Source: Theropithecus gelada | Taxonomy: Eukaryota; Chordata; Mammalia; Primates; Cercopithecidae | NCBI RefSeq assembly: GCF_003255815.1 | Contig: NC_037689.1 | Span: 52,270,088-52,334,087, forward strand | Direction of reading: 5' to 3' | DNA: 64,000 nucleotides | Part shown: positions 35,104-47,165 of the stretch, one piece after another | Layout of the letters: every line of letters begins with the position of its first letter | Position numbering within the stretch: position 1 is the stretch's first letter | The notes under the pieces: model-generated | Database searches by the model: none | Told to the model about the DNA's origin: nothing | The model's input: the letters and a program-made list of their open reading frames with translations, nothing else | Position numbers and translations under genes: made by a program

Positions 35104-35974
35104 AGAAATTGTGCAATGTAAGGTGTAGGTACTTAACCAAAAGTTGACCAGAGTCTACAAGGTTCAAGGTGGTAGAATTTGATTTCCAGGCTGGCAAAGG
35201 GAAACACTTTCCTGCTTGAGTTCTGATGAACAGAAGTAAAAAGGCACCATTAGGGACCAGATTCTAAAGATTGGTTCAATAACCATTCAGCAGCACTTGA
35301 AATGGGCATTCCACATGTAAGAAAGGACACGTACAAACAAAAAATGAAACTTTTGGTAAAAGTTCTATTAAAATCCACCTAAACTGGAAGCAATGTAAAT
35401 CAAATATAGTTTGCTATTTCTCCTGTATCTAGAACTGTGTGTAAGAAGGAGGTAGCTTATGTGTTATTGGCATCCTTTACTGTGCAGATGAACTTTAGTC
35501 TCATAATAAATACCTCCTTTTAAGACAGGAAAGGTCATTCTAAATGAGTTTGTCTTGTTTGGCATCTGTGAAAATTTCATTTAACTTCTTAAATATGATT
35601 ATTCATTTATTTCCTAAGTATCCTTTGAAAATTTCTTGATTAATGATCACTACAGCATAGCTTTTCACATATCAAGGCCATTAAGTTCTCTTAAAATGGT
35701 ACATTATATAATGCATTGCTTCACTATGTGCAAATCTCAGCTATATTTTATTAAGACAAAGCACACTTGGTTTTTCATTAGCACTCAATCAATTACTTAT
35801 AATGTAATAGAGTTGGCCAAACAAGGGATACATACTTAGGCAAAGTTCCAAATGTAGCCCTGGGAACAAGGAGGGAGAAGAGAAATGTTCCTTGACAATC
35901 ACAAATAATAGTATTTCATTTAAAATACCCTAAAATAGTTTTATGACAGAGACACTAATGGTACAGTAACTCGT

Positions 35975-36155
35975 GGCTACAAACTTCGGGTCCTCAGATC
36001 AGCAGCATCGCCTTCGCCTGGGAGCTTGCTAGGAATGCAGAAGCTCAGGCCTCACCCCAAACCCCCACACCTATGGGATCAGAATCTGCATTTAAACAAG
36101 ATCCCCAGATGATTTTTATTCACATTAAAGCTTCAGAATCACTCTGTAAAGCTCT
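35975..36155 (-). mobile_element. MER5A element
   Basis: GGTCCTCAGATCAGCAGCAT, GGGAGCTTGCTAGGAATGCA, GGGATCAGAATCTGCATTT and ATCCCCAGATGATTTT form a good MER5A match in reverse. Confidence 0.8.
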
Positions 36156-36340
36156 GCTTCTCAAATTTGGCTGCACTTTGCTATCATCTTGGGAGTTTAA
36201 AAAATTACTGAGGTTCTGATTTAATTAGCATGGGATGCGACATGAGTAGAGAGAGTTTGAAACACTCCCCCCCACCCCGCTCCGCTTCCAGGTAATTCTA
36301 ATGAGCAGCTAAGTTTGAGAATAATTGCTCTTAAAAATAG
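36156..36340 (+). mobile_element. Second MER5A-like element, opposite orientation
   Basis: CTGCTTCTCAAATTTGGCTG, GGTTCTGATTTAATTAGCAT and AGGTAATTCTAATGAGCAGC follow a diverged MER5A in the forward direction, directly abutting the reverse copy. Confidence 0.6.
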
Positions 36341-36346
36341 AACCCA

Positions 36347-36576
36347 GGGAGGCCGAGACGGGCAGATCACGAGGTCAGGAGATCAAGACTATCCTGACTA
36401 ATACGGAGAAACCCCGTCTCTACTAAAAAACACAAAAAACTAGCCGGGCGGGGTGGCGGGCGCCTGTAGTCCCAGCTACTCGGGAGGCTGAGGCAGGAGA
36501 ATGGCGTAAACCCGGGAGGCGGAGCTTGCAGTGAGCTACTGCACTCCAGCCTGGGCGACAGAGCGAGACTCCGTCT

Positions 36577-36608
<32 letters not shown>
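36347..36608 (+). mobile_element. 5'-truncated AluY-type element
   Basis: Starts inside the left monomer at GGGAGGCCGAGACGGG and ends in about 30 A. Y-type wording such as GAGAATGGCGTAAACCC and GGCGGAGCTTGCAGTGAGC is present, with about 12 bp missing before CTGCACTCCAGCC. Target copies AGAACCCA at 36339-36346 and 36608-36615 show it inserted already truncated. Confidence 0.95.
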
Positions 36609-36612
<4 letters not shown>

Positions 36613-37089
36613 CCAACATCATCATCATTGTGCAATAATAATAATAACGTGAAGAAGAAGTTATATTTTGGGACAATGAAGACTTCAGAAAGCACAGATG
36701 GAAGCAAACGTAAGAACTGTAATTAATGGAAGTATTTTGTGCATAATAACCTTTACACTGATCGGTTTATCAGGTTAACAGAATGATAAGGGGATGGAAC
36801 AGCAGTGGTGGTGGAGAAGGATAAGAAATGAAAAAAGAGGGGAGGCTTGGTAAGCTAGACCCTGGGAAGTACAAAAACACAGGGCCCTTGATAGCAAAGG
36901 TTCAGTATATAGACTAGTGTGGTAAACAAGGAGTCAATTCACCTTTGGAAAACTGAGGCTCCTGGAAACTACAAGTGGTACTGTTGTCTCTCCTGTCCTA
37001 TGGAGGGCATTGCTAGATGTGTGTGTCACCTAAGAAAGTCATACAAAGAAAGGGGAAAGGCCAGGTATTATAACTGCCTTAGCCTGAAT

Positions 37090-37260
37090 CCTCATCATCT
37101 CTTGATTGTTTTATAACACTGAACTCCTAACTGGTATTCCTGTCTCCCTCTCATCATCCCACTACCTACATGCTGCCGGAGTGATCTTTCTAAAGTGTGA
37201 TTCTAATCTTATTCCTTTTCTTAAAAGGAAACACTCCAAACACATTCCATTTCATGAAAC
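37090..37260 (+). mobile_element. L2 LINE fragment
   Basis: TGAACTCCTAACTGGTATTCC, CATGCTGCCGGAGTGATCTT and TAAAGTGTGATTCTAATC follow the L2 consensus order. Confidence 0.65.
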
Positions 37261-37279
37261 ATCACCTCCTTAGCATAAA

Positions 37280-37460
37280 GGGTATGAAGGAAAATAAGAT
37301 TTATTGAGTATTAGGTATTTCTTTTATTCCTCAAACAAGATATATGAGATAGGTTTTGTTGATCCCATTGTACAGATGAATAAACTAAAAGTTTTTTTTT
37401 CAAGAGGAGAATAATGGCAGAGACAAAATTGGAACTCTGATCTACCTGTATCTTCACTAC
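37280..37460 (-). mobile_element. MIR-like SINE
   Basis: GATCCCATTGTACAGATGAA then TAAACTAAAAG and GACAAAATTGGAACTCTGAT match the MIR core in reverse. Confidence 0.5.
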
Positions 37461-37718
37461 CTCTCTAGCATGGAACATAAGACCCTTTGTTATCCAACAG
37501 TCTTTCTGTATTTATCTCCCAACCTTCTTCCCATATTATAGATGCCCCTACAGACATTTAACATTTCCAAACATGTCGTGCTTATTGCTATTTCTTTAAA
37601 AATTAATTTTCTTTTATGCCTCTATGCTTGTGAAGATGGTATTTCTTGTTTCTGGAATGCTCTCTTTTTAAAAAGAAATCTTTTAACAATTACATAGCAT
37701 TTCAAGTTCAAACCCCTC

Positions 37719-37806
37719 AAACCCTAATTGAGCGAGTTTGGGGAGTGCCTTGTGTAGGAAGCATCTCCTACACAAGGCACTCCCCAAACTCGCTCAATTA
37801 GGGTTT
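37719..37806. repeat. Perfect 41-bp inverted repeat with 6-nt loop
   Basis: Arm 1 is 37719-37759 (starts AAACCCTAATTGAGC), the loop is AGCATC at 37760-37765, and arm 2 is 37766-37806, the exact reverse complement. No mismatches were found on base-by-base reading. It lies in L2-like DNA and matches no transposon terminus I know. Confidence 0.95.
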
Positions 37807-37969
37807 AACTCTATTTCTTTGGTGTGATCATTGTACTTTCCATATATCCTATTCACTTTTGATATGTTTTATAATTATTTTGGTATATCTTTCCCTATTT
37901 ATAAAATGGGGTTCTTGCTGATGCAAATCATGTCTTATTCATTTTCATAATCAGCATATTCTTCACCTT

Positions 37970-38290
37970 AGGGTCTACATCAGTCAGTTTGGCCTAAGTT
38001 ATGCTGTATAAGAACGCCTTAAATCTCAGTAGCCTACAACAGCAAAAGTTTGTTTCTTCCTTATATCGTAGGTATGACGTGGCTCTGTTTCATGCTACCT
38101 TTACTCCAAGACCTAGGTTGATAGAACAGTTTTCACCTGGAATATGGCTGGTTTGCGACAGAAAGAAAAGTGATCAGATGATCCATGACACTGAACATTT
38201 TATGCTTGGAATTGATACATACCACTTCTACTCATATTCTGTTGGCTAAAGCAAGTTGCGTGGCTCCTGCTTTAACAGTGTAGCCTGCTA
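37970..38290. repeat. Possible ancient interspersed repeat
   Basis: CCTACAACAGCAAAAGTTTG and the downstream order resemble 40965-41450 (TGAACAACACAGAAGTTCAC), suggesting two diverged copies of one old family. I cannot name it. The frame at 38001-38249 has no recognised product. Confidence 0.3.
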
Positions 38291-38760
38291 AACTACCCTG
38301 CTTATTCAACAGTTCCATGATATACAATTTTAGCAGGGCCATGATATATAATTTTACCACAGAGATGGACACTTCAACTTATATAGCCAAGTGTGATGTC
38401 AATGACATAGGGATATCCCTACAGTGAGAGGAATCAATAAATAGCACCATGTACTACAGGGTCACCTACACTGCAGGAAATTCACCTGTTCTTCACACAA
38501 TGAAATTGCATTTTATGCAAATGTTAAAATGTTGCATTGTGTTCGTGTGGTATTTAAACATTAAAATGTTAATAAAATCCTACTATAAACATAAAATTTG
38601 AAAGAATGAAAATTTCTGATATCTAAAAATTCACCCCAAATTACACAATTTCACAACTGTAAGGCCAAGTGAATTGAAGACTCTGCCTTACTGCCCCGTG
38701 GCAGCACTATTTTAGATAGTACATGAAAATAACATCACCTTTCATCAGGACTAGTCTAGA

Positions 38761-39002
38761 CTTTTTTTTTCTTTTTTTATTGAGACAGAGTCTCTCTCTT
38801 GTTGCCGAGGCTGGAGTGTAGTGGCATGACCTCGGCTCACTGCAACCTCTGTCTCCGGGGTTCAAGTGATTCTCCCGCCTCAGCCTCCTGAGTAGCTGTG
38901 ACTACAGGTGCATGCCACCACACCTGGCTAATTTTTATAGTTTTAATAGAGACGAGGTTTTACCATGTTGGCCAGGCTGGTCTTGAACTCCTGACCTCAG
39001 GT
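38761..39002 (-). mobile_element. 5'-truncated Alu
   Basis: T-rich start then GAGACAGAGTCTCTCTCTTG, stopping at CTGACCTCAGG without the final 60 bp. Imperfect target copies TCAGGACTAGTCT and TCAGGACTGGCCT flank it, so the truncation occurred at insertion. Confidence 0.93.
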
Positions 39003-39461
39003 CAGGACTGGCCTTTAACTGTATGAGTCATCAGAGAACAAACTCCTTATACACAATTTCACTGATTGCAGACACACAATGCATGTTTCAAACTCATCCA
39101 CCACTCTTGACTATTAAAAATGGAATTCCCAATTTCAACCCTCATATGACCACTAAACCACTTCCACAGAGACATCAAAGCAAGTTCAAGTGCTTCTTCT
39201 CATTCACATAAGAATATAAATATAGAGTTAAGATAACAGAGTTAGTGTTGAAGATTAGATGTGTTACAACATCAGGTTTTAAAATCAGGATTGACAGCAT
39301 TTTCCTGGCTAATACAAAAAAAAAGTGAAGTCCTAATTCTACTTTCCATTATCCAGCCAATTAACAAGCCAATTATGTGGCCTCAGAAGGTTTTTTCCTT
39401 GTCAACATTTATCAAGTAAAATCTTGGTCTAAGAAGGTTAAACTCTGCTTAACAAACGCTA

Positions 39462-39482
39462 CCAAAAAAAAAAAAAAAAAAA

Positions 39483-39514
<32 letters not shown>

Positions 39515-39516
39515 AA
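39462..39516 (+). repeat. A-run followed by (AAAG)n
   Basis: About 20 A then about eight AAAG units. No SINE body precedes it. Confidence 0.9.
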
Positions 39517-40964
39517 AAGACTTTTTTTCTGTCAAATATCTATCTTTCATATTAACATAGCACTATCGTGGACACATTCATCCCAGAGTATATTTATATG
39601 TTAATATGTGACAATTTAAATGTGTTTAATTACCATGAAACCTGCTCTTTCTTGTGCTCTAAATGTTCCATGAACATCCTCATATGCCATGTTGCTCCTA
39701 CAAATAGTGTGACGTTCCTTTGAAACATGAGCTGATAACATACAATTATTACAGCAATCATTCTGAAGGTAAATTAGACAAGGCATTTTTGCCCAAACAT
39801 GAGCAGTTAACTTAAATAAGATAATTAAATATATGTTTTATTCCTAAATACTTTATTTAAATCTTTACAGAAATAACCAAGACACTCAGCATATTAGATG
39901 TCCGAAAACCTTAAGACCGTTCAACAAGTTTATTTTTCAATCTGTCTTGCATATTTGACTTTTTGTGCATTATTGAACATCAAATCTCTTCTTTTAACAG
40001 ATTTTAATGAAGAATCTGGTACATTGCAGGTACTGGGCTAAGCATTTGCTATGGATTATTTCACTCACGTTAGGAGTATCAGGAAATAATTACTCTGAAA
40101 GTTATTCTTAAGTCAGGCCCATGAAGGATCCATGGGATTTATCAGGAATAGGTGAGCATTTTAGGGAGAAGGTACAGATGGGTAAAAGCCTTCAGAGGGC
40201 AAAAATCTTAGCATGTTCAAGCTGAATGTCACAGGGACACACTGTGAGAGGGAACAAATGGATCAAGTAAAAAATGCCACGGCCTTTGATGGAGATAATG
40301 AGCTAACCCACATTTTCTGTATCTAATTTATGTGTCCATTGGTATTTATTTTAAAAGAAACCACTGCTCTTTTCCTTGTGTTTACTACAGACATAGAAGA
40401 AAATTTTGTGGTAAATATTCTGCAACAATCAATCTAGCAAGCAGAATTATAAAATGGGTCATGTTTTTCAAATTTCTGCCAATCAGACTGAGGAGCACAT
40501 TCTTTAGGCATATGATTTGTTTTCAGGTAATTCTTTATGTGCTTTATCTTAATACTGATATCCTGGTATCTTGAGGGTTTCTTTATGTTGACAATAGCCC
40601 CACACACATTTTGAAAGGCAATAAATCCAATCTGTGTAAAGTGGATTTCTTTCTAATAGAATACTCTACCATCATAATATTGTTTAACACAATGTAGAAT
40701 TCTCATTAACTTCAGAAGAATGTGTACTTAACAAAGCAGTCAAATAGTGTCTTACGCTTAAATATGCAATTTGATACTTTCCCTGTCCTTCTCATGTTAA
40801 TTACTGAATATCAGGCACTTAAGTAATGTTAATTCCTTGGGTATATCTTCACTGAAATATGTACTCCCTTTAAAGATTTTATTAAAACTTTCAGAATGTT
40901 CAACTCATTTCAATCTCTCTTCCATGTCTCTTATTAAAGCCCTAGTTGGATAAGCTTAGGTTTG

Positions 40965-41450
40965 TCTGTGGTAACCAATAATTCATTCCAAAATAATAGT
41001 GCCTTGAACAACACAGAAGTTCACTTCCGTCTCATCCATATTTAGTCGGCATGGAAACTCCATGTCTGCCAAGGCATCTCCAGATTCATCGAGGACCCGT
41101 CACAAACATCCTCCTATATTCCTTTTCACAATCATTATTAGCCCACTACCTTATAGTCAAGATGATAGTGTTAGCTTCAGCAATCCAATCCACATTCCAG
41201 TCAGCAGGAGGATGAATGAGACGGGAATAAGTGGTAAAATGTCTCTGAACGTGGTTACTAGAAAGCTCACGCCGCCATTTTCTTTACACATAATTGAACA
41301 GAACTTTGTCACAAAGACATACCTGGCCAAAAGAAAGACTGGGAAACATAATCTTACTTCCACACAGCCATGTGCTCTGGTAAACTCAGGGATTCTATTA
41401 CTAGAAAAGAAAAATAAAATAGATTTTGGAGTAGACAAACATCTCTGGTA
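40965..41450. repeat. Possible ancient interspersed repeat (second copy)
   Basis: Layout resembles 37970-38290, with an AACAACACAGAAG start and a TAAACTCAGGGATTC end. The overlapping frames 41062-41472 (+) and 41157-41438 (-) do not resemble known proteins. Confidence 0.3.
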
Positions 41451-41669
41451 CAGAATATGTTCTGAAATCTAAAAATAAATAAGTAATGTTATCCGATATG
41501 TAAAATGATGTATGCCTTTTCTAAGTCTTGGCTATTCTCCTCTTCCCTGCACTTGTCACCCACCACTCATCCTATAGCTCTTACTCCAAATGTTCAAGCA
41601 TTTCTATGATTTTGTGATGTGTGGCTCGATGGAAGAAATGTAAATTATATGTTTACTACATTTTGAGAT

Positions 41670-41960
41670 GGAATTTTGCTCTTGTTGCCCAGGCTGGAGT
41701 GCAATGGCCCGATCTTGGCTCACTGCAACCTCCGCCTCCCGGGTTCAAGTGATTCTCCTGCCTCAGCCTACCAAGTAGCTGGAATTACAGTGTTCGACAC
41801 CATGCCCAGCTAATGTTTTGTGGGGTTTTTTTGTACGCTTAGTAGAGATGGGGTTTCACCATGTTAGCCAGGCTAGTCTCAGACTCCTGACCTCAGGTGA
41901 TCCACCCGCCTCAGCTTCCTAAAGTCCTGGGATTACAGGCATGAGACACCGTGCCCTGCC
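41670..41960 (-). mobile_element. Alu
   Basis: Reads TTTTGAGATGGAATTTTGCTC through to GACACCGTGCCCTGCC, with flanking TACTAC copies. Several CpG sites have decayed. Confidence 0.94.
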
Positions 41961-42079
41961 TACTACTTTTTGAAATAAGTGTTTTTTACCTAGAGTTCCC
42001 ATTCTAGTCACCAACGTATAAGAGTAATTCTCTTTGGGGTCTAAAACTTCACAATTTATCAAAGATTATTCCAAGAGGA

Positions 42080-43296
42080 TATCTTTTATTGAAGTAAAAT
42101 TCGCATAACACAAAACTTAGCATTTAAACATTTTTATGTATTATTCAGTGGCATAGTACAGTCACAATGCTGTGCACCCATCATCACGAGCTAATTCCAG
42201 AACATTATCATTTTTCCAAAAAGAAGCCTCCTGTGCATCAAGGAATCATCCACATTTCCCCTTCCCATCAACTCTTGAAATCACTAATCTGCTTTCTATG
42301 TCTATGGATGTGCCTATTTTGTACATCTCATATAAATGCAATTATACAATGTGTGGCCTTTAGTGCCTAGCTTATTTCAATTAGCATAATGTTTACAAGG
42401 TTAATCTATGTTGTAGGGTGTATCAGCACTTCATTCCTTTTTATGGCCAAATTAATATTCTATTGTGTGAATATACCACATCTTGTTCATCCATTCATTA
42501 GTTGATGGGCACATGGATTGTTTCTACTTTTTGGCTATTATGAATAGTGCTGCTACAAATATTTGTGTACAAGTTTTTATGAAGACATATGGCTTCATTT
42601 CTCTTGACTATATACCCAGAAGTAGAATCACTGGATCGTATGGTAATTCTATGCTTAATTTTTTTTTAGGAACTTCCAAATTATTTTCTGCAGTGCGTGA
42701 AACATTTTTACATTCCTACCAGCAATTTATGAGTGTTACAGTTTCTCTGCATCCTCACCAACACTTATTTCCTGTTTTGTTTTTAATTATAGCATCCTAG
42801 TGAATGCAAAATGGCATTTTTTTCTAGTTTTGACTTACATCTCCCAAATGCTTAATGATGTCGAACATCTCTCATGTGTTTGTTGACCATTTGCATATCT
42901 TCTTTGGAGGAATGTCTATTTGAGTCATTTGCTTAATTTTTAATTGGGTTGCTTGTTTTTTTGTTGTTATTTTTGAGCAGTAAAACTTCTTTATGTATTT
43001 TGGATCAGTCTCTTATCAGATATGTGAGTTGTGAATATTTTCTACCATTCTGTGTGTTGTCTTTTCACTTTCTTAATAGATATCTATTTTTGTTGTTGTT
43101 GTTGCTCATGCTTTTATTGTCACATTTGGGAAACCACTGCCTAATACACAGTCACAAAGGTTTACATGTTTTCTTCAAAGAGTTTTATAGTTTTAGCTTT
43201 TGATTTGATTCTTTTTGATGCTGTTGTAAATGAAACTGTTTTCCTAATTTCATGTTTGTATTGTTCATCGCCAGTGTATAGAAATACAGCTGTTTA
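42080..43296 (-). mobile_element. L1 antisense, 3' part
   Basis: Old L1 in reverse: the 3' UTR-like AAATTCGCATAACACAAAAC, then ORF2-derived TTCTATTGTGTGAATATACC, ATATACCCAGAAGTAGAATC, ATTCCTACCAGCAATTTATG and TTTTGTTGTTGTTGTT. It continues after the nested Alu at 43297-43594. Confidence 0.88.
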
Positions 43297-43594
43297 GACT
43301 GGGTGCGGTGGCTGACACCTGTAATCCCAGCACTCTGAGAGGCCAAGGCGGGGGGGTGAATCACTTGAGGTCAGGAGTTCGAGGCCAGCCTGGCCAACAT
43401 GGTGAAACCCCATCACTACTAAAAATACAAAAGTTAGCTGGGCATGGTGGTGTGCACTTGTAATCCCAGCTACTTGGGAGGCTGAGGCAGGATAACCACT
43501 TGAACCCGGGAGGCAGAACTTGCCATTGCAGTGAGCCCAGATCGTGCCACTGCACTCCAGCCTGGGCAATGGAGCGAGACTCTGTCTCAAAAAA
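43297..43594 (+). mobile_element. Alu nested in L1
   Basis: Starts GACTGGGTGCGGTGGCTGAC and ends GACTCTGTCTCAAAAAA. Target copies GAAATACAGCTG and GAAATACAACTG flank it. It splits the antisense L1 of 42080-44250. Confidence 0.96.
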
Positions 43595-44250
43595 GAAATA
43601 CAACTGCTTATTGCGTGTTGATTTTGTACCCTGCAACTCTGTTAAACTTGTTTATTAGCACAAATTGTGTTTTTATGTGTGACTCTTTAAGTTTTAGTTT
43701 TACTTCTCTCTTTCCAATTCGGACACCTTTTTTAAAATTGGCTAGTTGCCCTGTGTAGGACTTCCATACGCTATTGAATAGAAGTGGTTACAGCAGATAT
43801 CTTTGTCTTTTCTCTGTTCTTACAGTAAAAGCTTTTAATCTTTCACCATTGAGTATGACGCTAGCTGTGAGATTTTCATAAATGCTCTTTATCAGATTAA
43901 GGTAGATAACCTCCATTCTTACTTTGCTGGTTGTTTTATCATGACAGGTTGTTGGATTTTGTCAAATGTTGTTTCTGCATCAATTGAGTTGACCATGTGC
44001 CTCGTTTCCTTCATTCTATTAATACGGTTGTTGCATTAGCTGGTTTTCATATGCTAAGCCGCCTTTGCATTCCTGGGATAAATTCCACTTGGGCATGGTG
44101 TATAATTCTTTTAATATGCTACTGAATTCATTTTGCTGGTACTTTGTCAAGGAGTTTTGCATCTACATTCATAAGGGATATTAGTCTGTAATTTTTTTCT
44201 TGTGATGTCATTACCTGGCTTTGGTATCAGGGTAATATTGGCCTCATAGA
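43595..44250 (-). mobile_element. L1 antisense, 5' part
   Basis: Resumes after the Alu with TTTTGTACCCTGCAACTCTG and continues through CATTGAGTATGACGCTAGC, GCATCAATTGAGTTGACCAT and TGGTATCAGGGTAATATTGG. These are typical antisense L1 ORF2 motifs. Confidence 0.88.
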
Positions 44251-44257
44251 GTGAGAT

Positions 44258-44335
44258 GATTCGTATTAGCCAAAATATGAAAACAACCTAAATGCCCATC
44301 AATGGATGAATGAATGAAGAAAAGATTACATATTT
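44258..44335 (+). mobile_element. Short sense L1 fragment
   Basis: TATTAGCCAAAATATGAAAAC and AATGCCCATCAATGGATGAA are L1 ORF2 motifs in the forward direction, right next to the end of the antisense L1. Confidence 0.6.
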
Positions 44336-44634
44336 ACTATATATGTATATATTATATATTTAGTGTTATGTATTACTTACCTATATATATCAATATATGG
44401 GGAACAGAATTAGTTAAGGCTTTTTGTCGGATGATGATAAATTCAGAAAAAGCAGAGAGTAGTGTGAAGTGGCAAATTCAAAGCAGCGCCCAGACAGGCT
44501 GATGGAGATATAATTTTAAATCAAAGAATTCCATAAGTGACATGAAAATTCAAGCAAGGATGATTTAAAGGGAAAACAGGAGATGCCTATAGTGTAGGTA
44601 TGCGGATTGACAGAGGTTGTTTTAAATATACCTC

Positions 44635-44654
44635 TGACCTCTGACCTCTGACCT
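44635..44654 (+). promoter_or_regulatory. Three TGACCT half-sites in DR1 spacing
   Basis: TGACCT occurs at 44635-44640, 44642-44647 and 44649-44654, each separated by one C. In reverse this is AGGTCA-G-AGGTCA-G-AGGTCA, two overlapping DR1 nuclear-receptor elements. It may equally be a chance 7-bp tandem repeat. It lies about 18.5 kb upstream of NR0B1. Confidence 0.4.
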
Positions 44655-46204
44655 CAGTCATGGGCAACCAGACAATCCACATAGTTTAAGTTAATGATAG
44701 TCATCTCATATTGTTTTTTGAGAAAATATCGTATATGGAGTAGAAGTAACTAAATGTTTAATGGTTAGAATTTTCTATTTTGAAACATGAGTGAGAAACT
44801 AATTGTAGATAGTAATAAATGGCAATAGTATACTACCTATGCACAAGAAGACATATTATATTTTATCATAGAGAGAAATTATGTACCTTTCTGTCACCTG
44901 CCTATGCCAAAACAGTGGTAACCATTCCAGTACATTTAAAACCATACATCAAGAGTTTTCTCTTTCTAGCAGAAATTCAGAAAGAGTTTTAAACAAATAT
45001 CTCTACAAGGATAGATGGGGGGTACAAAGCAAAAATGTTTCCAAGTAATATTTGCTTATTTCCAAATTTTAGATCCATCATCAATGTATTTACCACCAAA
45101 AACTGCAGGAAGGCAGGCAGACAGGCAGGAAGGAAGGAAGGAAAGAGACAGAACCATCACCTCTAAAGATAAAGTTAAGAGATAAATTACACAAAGTTTT
45201 TGAATAATTAAAATAAGTGTTTCACCTCCCAGGTCAACTATGAAGAGTATGCTGAGGTGTATTGTTGGTGTTATTCTTTAAGCATTTGTTATTCTACATG
45301 AACATATGTGCTGTTAAAATCTAATGAGCCGAAGATTACCGGAGATAACCTATAGTCTGGCCAAATTATAACTATTGCCTCAACAAAGTAAGAGGGGCAC
45401 ATTCCAGAGAGACTGTGGGTTGCTGCTCCCAACAGGAAGGAAGGAAGAGCCTTTGGTAAGATTTGGGCTCCTGCTGAAGGATTTTGTGGAGAGTCTCAGG
45501 GAAGTGGGGATCAGTTCTGGACTGGTTTTAGTTTTTCTAAGGTAAGATCAGAAGAAGCAGGGATTAGTTAGGGATTGAGTATTGTCATGAGTCAAGGACA
45601 ATTTAGTTATTGGGTATCCCCCAGTAACAGATAAGAACGGCAAAGTGTACCTGGGAGCATCATTAGCAAGAAAACACTCAGTTGGAGGCAGAAGGTGGAA
45701 AGGATGGTTGTCATGACATTAAAAACTACTACACAGCTTTGGGAGGACAAGTGTGCCCTGTTAATTTTGCAATTAATATTATGTGTCTGTCCTCCCAGCA
45801 TGATTAATGACAGACCTGCTTTTTTTTCCTGTTTTAGTCCAAGACATTTTATTTTTTCAACCTCGGACAAGGTTTTAGTATTTTAGTGTATATATTCTAG
45901 CTGTCTGTTGAATGTCATACATAATTAAGACCTTGTTTAGTTTTTAAATGGCATTAAATCTTCAGTACAAAAGCAGAATAACAAAGAAACTTCTACTCTT
46001 CTGGTTAAATTTAAATTCTCTTTTAAAAATTGACAAGGAAGTAAAAGTCTCTGGGATCTCCTTTTCTCTATCTTGATCATTGATTCTTAGAGGGCATAAA
46101 ACAGGGTTAATCAAGCTTTGCCTCTAGCAGCTATGCCATGCTTTAAAAAAATCCTGCACACTAGTAAAGTGCTAGTTTCATGCGAAGCATGATCATAAAT
46201 AAAT

Positions 46205-46328
46205 TGTCTCAGGGTATCTGCAAACTCCTTGAGGGCAAGGATCTTGTTTTACTCACATTTGTACCCACTCACAGCTTATACAAGGTCTTGTATATATGAG
46301 CCTCAATAAACATTTGCTGGATTGAATC
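46205..46328 (+). mobile_element. L2 LINE 3' end
   Basis: AACTCCTTGAGGGCAAGGAT then CCTCAATAAACATTTGCTGG is the classic L2 end. Confidence 0.7.
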
Positions 46329-46957
46329 CTATTTGAAAAAGAACGTTGAGAGCACTATATAAAAGACTGAATATATTATAAGATGAGAAAGAGAGAAATG
46401 TTGATCTTAACTGTACCTGGAAGTGTGTATGTCATTTTAATGCTTTCCCAAAGGCTAGGGGATAATCAATCTCTCTAGATAAAACCATGTTCTTTACCTC
46501 AAAGGGAAGGTGAGTTTCCACAAAGATTTAGTGAAATAATGTACTATCCTTCATTGAATGTCTTAAAATTATGTCTTCGTCATATTTCTCACCAATCTGT
46601 CTAAAATTTATTAAATGTAGAAGTATCTACCACCCTGTAGAATTATAATAATAGTATTCATCCTTATTACTTAGCATATTAACATTACAGTTATAACTAT
46701 CCAACCAATAACTTAGTATTTATTATATAAAAACATAGTTTCCTGTCATAGATCCTTGAAAACAAAGTCTATTGATAATGATAACCTTTCCTATGTTTGC
46801 CCTTTTTGAAAAGCCATGTCTATGATCTGCAGACTATTAGATAATAGTATGTATTTGTTTTGTTTCATTTTTTAAAATCTATTTTCCTTAAAACCTGCTT
46901 GTTTAAAGAATGAAAAAACTTTGAATTGAGCCTGTATCCACAGTTTGAACAGCATGT

Positions 46958-47165
46958 ATACGTATATATATTCATATATATATACACACATATATATACA
47001 CACACACACACATATATATATTCACATACACCTATATATTCACACAAACATATCTATACACACATACATACTGGTAAGCAATTAGATAGGTTTCACGGTA
47101 ATGTGTTCAAATATATATATATGGTGTATATATATACAAATATATATATATACACACACACATCA
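46958..47165. repeat. Mixed TA/CA (ACACATATATA) repeat region
   Basis: Alternating purine-pyrimidine DNA in short TA and CA blocks, interrupted by unique DNA at 47068-47110. Confidence 0.85.

Larger units (their letters stand above)
39003..41669. other. Intergenic DNA, mostly unrecognised
   Basis: Contains the A/AAAG repeat and one possible ancient repeat, otherwise AT-rich unique-looking DNA. Confidence 0.5.
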
